Shown here: piece by piece, positions 57,824-64,000 of the stretch | Layout of the letters: the number at the start of each line of letters is the position of its first letter | How positions within the stretch are numbered: position 1 is the stretch's first letter | Assembly: GCA_947044365.1 (NCBI GenBank) | Contig: OX345636.1 | Span: 11,613,809 to 11,677,808, forward strand | DNA: 64,000 nt | Direction of reading: 5' to 3' | From: Petrosia ficiformis | Lineage: Eukaryota > Porifera > Demospongiae > Haplosclerida > Petrosiidae | Notes under the pieces: generated by a model | Databases searched by the model: none | The model's input: the letters and a program-made list of their open reading frames with translations, nothing else | Told to the model about the DNA's origin: nothing | Made by a program: the position numbers and the translations under genes

Positions 57824-59563
57824 TTAAAACTTGCTAAACTGTTTTTTCCCTGATTTAGCCTTTTGAACTTTTACAACATTAAATCGTACAGTCTTGCTCA
57901 ATGGACGACACTGACCTACCACAACTATATCACCCAGTTCGACATCTCTGTGAAATATAAAGAGAACAGTTTTAAAATCACAAATTAGGTCTACGACAGG
58001 TGAGTTGCACATGCATTTAGTAAATGGTAGACAGATTCAATGTACTCCTTCCAACCTCCTAAAAATGTTTGGAGACAGTTATTACTGGGCTGTGCTTCAA
58101 CCAGAGTAACATGTAATTAAACTATAACTAAACTAAAGATTTGATAAAACCATCACACTATAACTGTGAATACATTGTAAAAGTGGCTATTAATGTCAAA
58201 CTAAAACCACACAATCTCTGAACATTACCTGAAACAAGGAGAGAGATGAGCAGAAAGATTTTTGTGTCTTTTCTCAAATCGATTATATTTCTTGATATAA
58301 TGGAGATAATCTCGTCTGATGACAATTGTCCTTTTCATTTTCATGCTTTTGACGATACCTGTCAGGATACGACCACGTATGCTTACTTCACCCGTAAAAG
58401 GACACTTCTTATCAATATAGGTTCCTTCAATAGCCTAAGAAATACAAATACACAGAATGATGTAATATTAAGAGTAGTACCAGTATCAACTATCAAGAAG
58501 AATATTAAAAATTGATTAATTAACCACATCTACTTAACAGTTAACTGTAGAAGTACATGTACATGTAAACAAAGTTTAATGTGAGTAATAAATGACAGAC
58601 TTCTAGACAAGGGGGGTGGGGATGGACGTATAGTCATTGTGCTGTGCGGTGCTCTGAGAGGGTGAATGTAAAACAACCTGACTTCCCACTTACATTACAA
58701 TTAATAAATGGAAGCATTAAGTCATACAGCTGATAATACATAAAGTACATGCATGATATGAAAATGAAGTGACCCTAGGATGGAGGAAGTGAAGTTTTGC
58801 ACTAGACCCTACAAAAGTGCCTAGGATGGACCCTACGAAGGCGGAAAGTGTACCACCAGGCCCTACAGAAATGCCCCTAGGATGGAGGAAGGATGAAGGG
58901 AAGTTCCGCACTAGACCCTACGGAAGTGACCCTAGGATGGAGGAAGTGAAGTTTTGCACTAGACCCTACAAAAGTGCCTAGGATGGACCCTACGAAGGCG
59001 GAAAGTGTACCACCAGGCCCTACAGAAATGCCCCTAGGATGGAGGAAGGATGAAGGGAAGTTCCGCACTAGACCCTACGGAAGTGACCCTAGGATGGAGT
59101 AAGTGTTGTACTAGACGCTATGGAAGTAACCCTAGGATGGAGGATGGAGGAAGGAGGGAAGTGTTGCACTAGACGGGGAAGTGCCACTATTGTTGAGTCT
59201 GATAATCCAAATCCTCAATAATTCTGATTAGGTGATACATGTACTATGTACATGCAAGTATGTAGACAATAACTTACCTCTTTTGGTGTCTTAAAGCCTA
59301 GTCCTACATTTCTTATAAATCTTTGGTTTTTCTTTTTTAACTTTTTACCAGTCCCAACAAGGATGGCTTTACTGTTTTGGAAAATGGCACTCTGCTTTTG
59401 GTAAGCTTTCTCTGTCTGTGATAAAGATGAGGTAACAATATATGTTTAGCCAAATATAAAAATATAATTACATATTACAAACATTTCTATGACGTTTAAA
59501 ACACTGTAAAAATGTACTAAAATACTTAAAACGAGACAATAATCCCCTTACCTGCTCCGCCAT
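57824..59563 (-). CDS. RPS11: 40S ribosomal protein S11 (uS17), four coding exons, 159 aa
   Basis: Read on the - strand: exon 1 59,563-59,552 (MAEQ), exon 2 59,415-59,278 (starts [14 protein letters not shown], ends [11 protein letters not shown]), exon 3 58,434-58,229 ([20 protein letters not shown], the RNA-binding [13 protein letters not shown] strand, HLSPCF), exon 4 57,947-57,824 ([20 protein letters not shown] to KKQFSKF). Exons total 480 nt; all introns are GT-AG. Length and sequence agree with animal RPS11 (about 158 aa), a primary rRNA-binding protein of the small subunit; the OB-fold core and the C-terminal [18 protein letters not shown] block are well conserved. Intron 2 has a 157-bp tandem repeat, intron 3 a MITE fragment. 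I looked for a C/D-box snoRNA in the introns and found no convincing boxes. Confidence 0.95.
58779..59160. repeat. 157-bp tandem repeat in intron 2 of RPS11
   Basis: Two full units and a partial third, each built from smaller GGATGGAGGAAG / ACTAGACCCTAC / AAGTGCCTAGGATGG motifs. Markedly more GC-rich than the surroundings. The two 63-64 codon - strand frames are copies of the same repeat. Confidence 0.9.
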
Positions 59564-59675
59564 TTATTCACACGTGCTAGAGAATGTTCTGAGCATGCGC
59601 AGATGGAATAGGGTGGAGCGGTAAATTTTAATTTAACCCTTTATATTCAGTCTGTTTAGTTTCAGTTTTAGAAGA
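59564..59675. promoter_or_regulatory. Short divergent promoter region between RPS11 and a + strand gene
   Basis: Only 112 bp separate the RPS11 start codon (-) from the ATG at 59,676 (+). The interval contains GCATGCGCAGA (an NRF-1-like palindrome, near 59,594), typical of housekeeping promoters in animals, and a pyrimidine-rich stretch near the RPS11 side. Both 5' UTRs must be short. Confidence 0.5.
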
Positions 59676-60064
59676 ATGTCCAGTTTGCTTGCACGTACCG
59701 TGGGACTGAGATTCCATTTATCTCTGTTTAGATCTCTTATTACAATGCAAGTATGTATGCAATAGGTAGAATGCTTGCAAAAGTATAAATGTGGGTAGAT
59801 ATTGCAATACATGTGGGTAATGTGGGTAGATATTGCAATACATGTGGGTAATGTGGGTAGATATTGCAATACATGTGGGTAATGTGGGTAGATATTGCAG
59901 TACATTTTCTCATGTATATAGAATTTGTCACTCATTTTAGTTTATTGACTGTACTTTGTTATCAAACTTGTTATTTGAGACTTTGACTTCATTTTGCATT
60001 GTTTTTCTTTCTATTCAGAATATTAAGAGTGTGAACACTGATGCCAAGAGTACCAACAATGAAG
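59676..60064 (+). CDS. First exons of an unrecognised gene with a mitochondrial-presequence-like N-terminus
   Basis: Exon 1, 59,676-59,750, encodes MSSLLARTVGLRFHLSLFRS + LITMQ: no acidic residue, three Arg, alternating hydrophobic residues, a good fit to a mitochondrial targeting helix. It ends at GTATGT. Exon 2, 60,019-60,064, after a CTATTCAG acceptor, encodes NIKSVNTDAKSTNNE and ends in phase 1 at GTTTGT. I could not find later exons up to 64,000, so the gene either continues beyond the window or its other exons escaped me. Function unknown. Divergent partner of RPS11. Confidence 0.45.
59785..59905. repeat. ~31-bp tandem repeat (GGGTAGATATTGCAATACAT), four units
   Basis: Near-perfect units in the first intron of the gene starting at 59,676. 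Confidence 0.85.
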
Positions 60065-60470
60065 GTTTGTATGCATACTTAAATTAGTTAGTCTCTACAG
60101 AACTGGATAGAATGTAGTGCATACTTTGGTTGTGTATTATAAATAAATATGACACCAGTCTGACATTACCATCCACTTTGCAAAGGGCTGGTGCCACAGG
60201 TCTATAGTAAACTGCATAGAATATATGGCCCCGTAGACACTATTAAGAGTGTGAACAGTGATGCCAAGAGTACCAACAATGAAGGTTTGTATGCATACTT
60301 AAATTAGTTAGTCTCTACTGAGCTGTGCAGAATGTAATACACATGTACATACAGTACATAGTGTATTACAAATGCATATGACACTAGTCTGACCATCCAC
60401 TTTGCAAAGGTCTGGTGCCACTAGACTATATATAGAGTAAATTGCATAAAGTGTATGGCTCTGAAGACAA
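60019..60470 (+). repeat. ~220-bp tandem duplication including an exon
   Basis: Copy 1 (60,019-60,240) and copy 2 (60,241-60,470) both begin with the exon-2 sequence TATTAAGAGTGTGAACA and continue through GTTTGTATGCATACTTAAAT to CCACTTTGCAAAGG.CTGGTGCCA. In copy 2 the sequence before the exon is CCCCGTAGACAC, without the pyrimidine-rich CTATTCAG acceptor, so the second exon copy may be unspliceable. Confidence 0.75.
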
Positions 60471-60732
60471 TCTGTAAATTGTATAATATATAATCATATG
60501 TGGCCTAATGTTCAAAAGGAACATTTTTCTGCAAAATAATTAGGATCAAAAACTCACCTTTAATCACTCGTCATTCCACTATTACGTGCAGGAGTCAATG
60601 AAATTTGGTATCAAAGATGAATGATAGTAGCAGTTCATGTATAACAAATTGCATTGACTTAATGTGCACAATGGTGGAATGGTGAGGGATTTAAAGCAAA
60701 TGTTTGACCAAAGTATTCTGTGTGACCAATTG

Positions 60733-60975
60733 ACCATGGATGGAAACATTAGTCATTTATGCAATAATAATTTTCATCAAAGGCTTACATTTATCGTAAT
60801 TGTAAACTCTTTCTATTCAGTAATTTTGTAACTATCCAGGAAAAGCAACTATTACTTCACCTAGATACCTAATTTAGATGTCTTCATGTAAGAAATAGCT
60901 GCAGAGTAGTGATGGTTTAAAGTGTTTGAATTAAATTATGATCGCACAAATGACTGATTTTCAAATCCATGGTCA

Positions 60976-60978
<3 letters not shown>
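60733..60978. mobile_element. MITE with TIRs around GACCATGGAT
   Basis: Left TTGACCATGGATGGAAACAT + TAGTCATTT, right AAATGACTGATTTTCAAATC + CATGGTCA, inverted. A half copy (GGATGTGAAAATCAGTCATT) is at about 10,545 in intron 1 of gene B. Confidence 0.6.
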
Positions 60979-60997
<19 letters not shown>

Positions 60998-61006
<9 letters not shown>

Positions 61007-61426
61007 GAATTTGCGAAAATCAGGCTTATGGGATAAAATTTCAAAATTGATTTTTTGTATTACCTGAATAAAGTATTCAATTAGCTCCAGAATGATATAT
61101 GATACATCCCAATCACACAAAACACAAAGCTACAGTGGGGGATTAAACCGTTGTAGTCACAAATCCTTCATTTTGAGAAAAACGCAATTAAATCAATTAT
61201 TTAATCATTAAACATAATGACTAAAAACTTTTTTAGGAGTGGCTAGCGAAGCACAGAGATGTCTCCGAATTTCTCTGAAGGTATGAGTGAATAGGTACGA
61301 TATTAATGAAGCTTTTTATGTAGTAAAACAGTAATCACCCGAGTAAGCCATAACTGTCTATTTTCACTCATATCTCAAAATTAATAATTATCCCAGAAGC
61401 CTGATTTTCGCAAATTCGGTCACATA
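60998..61426. mobile_element. MITE related to 43,314-43,725
   Basis: Ends TATGTGACTGAATTTGCGAA and its inverted copy, flanked on both sides by (TA)n. The centre includes GTGGCTAGCGAAGCACAGAG, as in the relative. Confidence 0.7.
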
Positions 61427-61443
61427 TATATATATAATTTTAG

Positions 61444-61475
<32 letters not shown>

Positions 61476-61848
61476 GAGTGCCCTCCACAGAAAAAAAAAA
61501 TAGCAAGGTGCTACCAGATAGTAAGCAGATTTATGAGAAAAACGTGATAAATGTACAGATGTCTGCAATGAATGTATGCCACACATACTTACACAGTATG
61601 CAATAGAACAATCATCCTCATATCATAGACTCTCATTATAGTCTTCATCTTCCAACTTGCAAACATCAAAACGCTTGAAATCTTCTTTTAACACGTTAAT
61701 ACACACACGTGGTCAGTGAACATGCCCTGTAGGAGTAATTAAATATATCATTAATAGTTTAAAATAATTTTTTAATGATTTTTAAAGAGGGGTACATAGC
61801 AGAGCGTTTGAAAAAATAGCGCCCTGCTTCCCTGCTTTGTGGAGAGCA

Positions 61849-61892
<44 letters not shown>

Positions 61893-62180
61893 GATTATAC
61901 TTTGTATTAATTATAATAATTAATAATTATATTATTATTAGTTATCTCTTTAATTATATAAATCAAAGTTATCTGTCTATCTATTTCCTGATTTTATCTT
62001 AAACTACTGCACATGCATGTACTCTGATGAAATTCATACTTACAAATTTCTGCTATTGAATATCATTGCACTAAACACTACATTATTACTAGTGTTTCCA
62101 TGCTGCAGATATTTTGCGGGGCATGGTTTCAATATGGGTTCAGTTTTCAAGCTTGCTTTGAAATAGTATAATGCCACACT
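61427..62180. other. Low-complexity DNA with (TA)n tracts
   Basis: (TA)n at about 61,440-61,470 and 61,852-61,889; otherwise AT-rich sequence with no gene seen. Confidence 0.4.
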
Positions 62181-62183
62181 CCT

Positions 62184-62256
62184 CTGCCATCATAGAGTCT
62201 GTAAGAGTGCCTGACTAGATATCAGAAGGTCCTGTATTCAATCTCCAGTAAGATTC
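62184..62256 (+). repeat. Degenerate tRNA-like string
   Basis: AGAGTCTGTAAGAGTGCCTG and, 30 bases on, CCTGTATTCAATCTCCAGT have weak A-box and B-box resemblance. Probably an old SINE. Confidence 0.25.
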
Positions 62257-62574
62257 TTGTCTTTATAATTCTCTCATTTCTGCATATCATTAAAATGCAT
62301 TGCCCTTGTAAAAGCCTAATTTAATCAACGTTCAGTCTAATGGCTGTACATATCAGAGCAAAGTTTTTCAGTAGCACCACTATGGGGACAGACTAAAACA
62401 ATGGGAAGGGTACTTATGATGAATAAGTATATTTGCTATATACAGTTATTATTTATGATGATACAATACTTGTCCTTGGAGTGTATACAACCTTCAAATT
62501 GTATATATCTGTCTGTATATGTCTGTCTAATTGTTATTATTAATCGATTAGAGTTTTAAAACTGTATTGATTTT

Positions 62575-63005
62575 GCAGTGTTCTCTATGTCCATAGACAT
62601 GTACTAATCTTGTATTTAGTTATCCTACATAGTATAAGTAAGTGTATTCTGTGTCTATAGATATGTACTAACCTTGTATTTAGTTATCCTACATAGTATA
62701 AGTAAGTGTATTCTGTGTCTATAGACATGTACTAACCTTGTATTTGGTTATCCTACATAGTATAAGTAAGTATACTCTGTGTCTATAGATATGTACTATC
62801 CTTGTATTTAGTTATCCTACATAGTATAAGTAAGTGTACTCTGTGTCTATAGACATGTACTAACCTTGTATTTAGTTATCCTACATAGTATAAGTAAGTA
62901 TACTCTGTGTCTATAGATATGTACTAACCTTGTATTTAGTTATCCTACATAGTATAAGTAAGTGTACTCTGTGTCTGTAGATATGTACTATTCTTGTATT
63001 TAATA
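62575..63005. repeat. 64-bp minisatellite, ~7 units
   Basis: Unit includes ATGTACTAACCTTGTATTTA and TCCTACATAGTATAAGTAAG; neighbouring units alternate between ATAGACATG and ATAGATATG, a dimeric pattern. Confidence 0.9.
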
Positions 63006-63111
63006 TAATATTAAATTTCTGTTAGTCTGTCACATACATGTAGTTTTTTCTAAAATTTCTTCACATATTTCTATGAAATTCACAAGAAGACTCTATTATG
63101 AAACGCAAGAC

Positions 63112-63276
63112 CCTTCAAAAGATACAAAGCTCTTCAAGTAAGCTTGAGAACCTCTCAAGTCGACTTCAGCGTGCTAAATGATACGGATCAAAACCATATG
63201 ACAAGAGACCCTAGGATCAAGGACGTGGAAGTCAACTTAGCTCAAGCTGACGTGAAGAGCTTTGTATTTTGAAAGT
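63112..63276. mobile_element. Short foldback element (~165 bp)
   Basis: Arms 63,112-63,168 and 63,227-63,276 are inverted: TTCAAAAGATACAAAGCTCT.. and its complement ..AGAGCTTTGTATTTTGAA, with AAGCTTGAG and TCGACTTC inside. It could fold into one hairpin. Confidence 0.65.
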
Positions 63277-64000
63277 TTGACATTCTATACTCCATTGCAC
63301 TTTAAGATTTATGCCTTTGCTCCAGTATATCAATGACAGTTAGTTTCTTAGTACAGCAAACATTTTGTAGAGAATGAATTCAATTTTAATATACGTGTTT
63401 CTTTAGTAGTTAATTTGTTCTGATATACAAATGTAGTACAATGTTCTGCCCAGGATATTTATTGTTGTGATTGGATTCTAACTTGCATTTGTGCTGTTTA
63501 CCCAGTATATACTTAATACTACATTTTTCTCAATAGTCTATATACACTGTATGTACATAGTATTATCTGAGTGGTGGTTAATTCATGCTGAGTGGTGGTT
63601 ATTCCTGACCAGTGCCAACCAGTGTGGGCAGAACACTGATAGTACACACTATATTTAGTGCAAACACGTCATGAATTTTCAAGAGCAATTATCCATGTAA
63701 ATTAGACACTGAATTATTAATTTACTACAAGTAAACTGCACTACATTGTATGTTTACAAGTTTCATTTCAATACTATTTAATAGTTTGTTAATTGATTAA
63801 TCATGTTACTATACATTCACAAACATTAATAATTGATTCAATAGTTTCACACACCTAGCATAGACAGAGTTAGTCTCATACCCAGACTCTTTAAGATGGT
63901 GGATAAAAAGAGCCTGGGTTCAGCTGTTTGCACATGTGCTAATTAACCTGCACAACAGGGGCAGATGTAGCCTTGAAATGTGACAGTGTTCCTCACCATA
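63277..64000. other. End of the window, no feature recognised
   Basis: AT-rich non-coding sequence; I see no exon similar to the genes above. Confidence 0.35.

Noticed and set aside
57948..58228. Intronic snoRNA in RPS11 (known in vertebrates)
   Set aside because: No convincing C/D box pair with flanking stem on the - strand in any of the three introns; an H/ACA type could not be assessed by eye.
58717..59068. Two nearly identical 63-64 codon - strand frames
   Set aside because: Two units of the 157-bp tandem repeat in an RPS11 intron.

Overview
This is a gene-poor, repeat-rich piece of a eukaryotic, most likely invertebrate animal, nuclear genome. Evidence for that: spliced genes with GT-AG introns, a ribosomal protein gene with metazoan-type protein sequence (RPS11/uS17), tRNA-derived SINEs, and many cut-and-paste DNA transposon relics (hAT, piggyBac, Kolobok-like, Harbinger-like, pogo-like). 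AT-rich sequence full of ACATGT/TACATG runs would fit a demosponge such as Amphimedon, but that assignment is only a guess from sequence texture.

Regions 1-54,044 are dominated by a head-to-tail array of four paralogous START-domain (StAR-related lipid-transfer) genes on the + strand. I reconstructed them exon by exon from splice sites and protein similarity between the copies: gene A (1,965-6,985, 5' end outside the window), gene B (8,521-16,763, 226 aa), gene C (18,237-30,053, 226 aa) and gene D (39,094-54,044, 232 aa). All share the same six-exon plan and phases; exons 3, 4 and 5 are exactly 37, 103 and 141 nt in every copy. Small single-domain proteins of this kind usually carry one lipid molecule between membranes in the cytosol, so the array looks like a local gene-family expansion.

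The introns are where most of the DNA lies. Intron 4 of genes A, B and C carries the same 27-bp minisatellite (about 77, 38 and 35 units by length), whose canonical + strand unit has no G at all; gene D lacks it. Other introns hold private arrays of 18, 33/35, 39, 40, 64, 98 and 125 bp units, SINEs, and nested MITEs. These arrays produce long open frames that are not genes.

Between genes C and D sits a 5.7-kb transposon (32,083-37,818) with matching terminal inverted repeats and a perfect 9-bp direct repeat on both sides. It encodes a decayed pogo/CENP-B-like DDE transposase with a coding minisatellite, a Lys/Glu-rich coil and a C-terminal PHD-like finger.

The right-hand part holds an intronless family-61 glycosyltransferase (54,993-56,564, +), RPS11 (57,824-59,563, -, four coding exons), and, 112 bp away in divergent orientation, the first exons of an unrecognised gene that starts with a mitochondrial-presequence-like peptide (59,676, +). 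From about 60,500 to the end I see only repeats, MITEs and low-complexity DNA.
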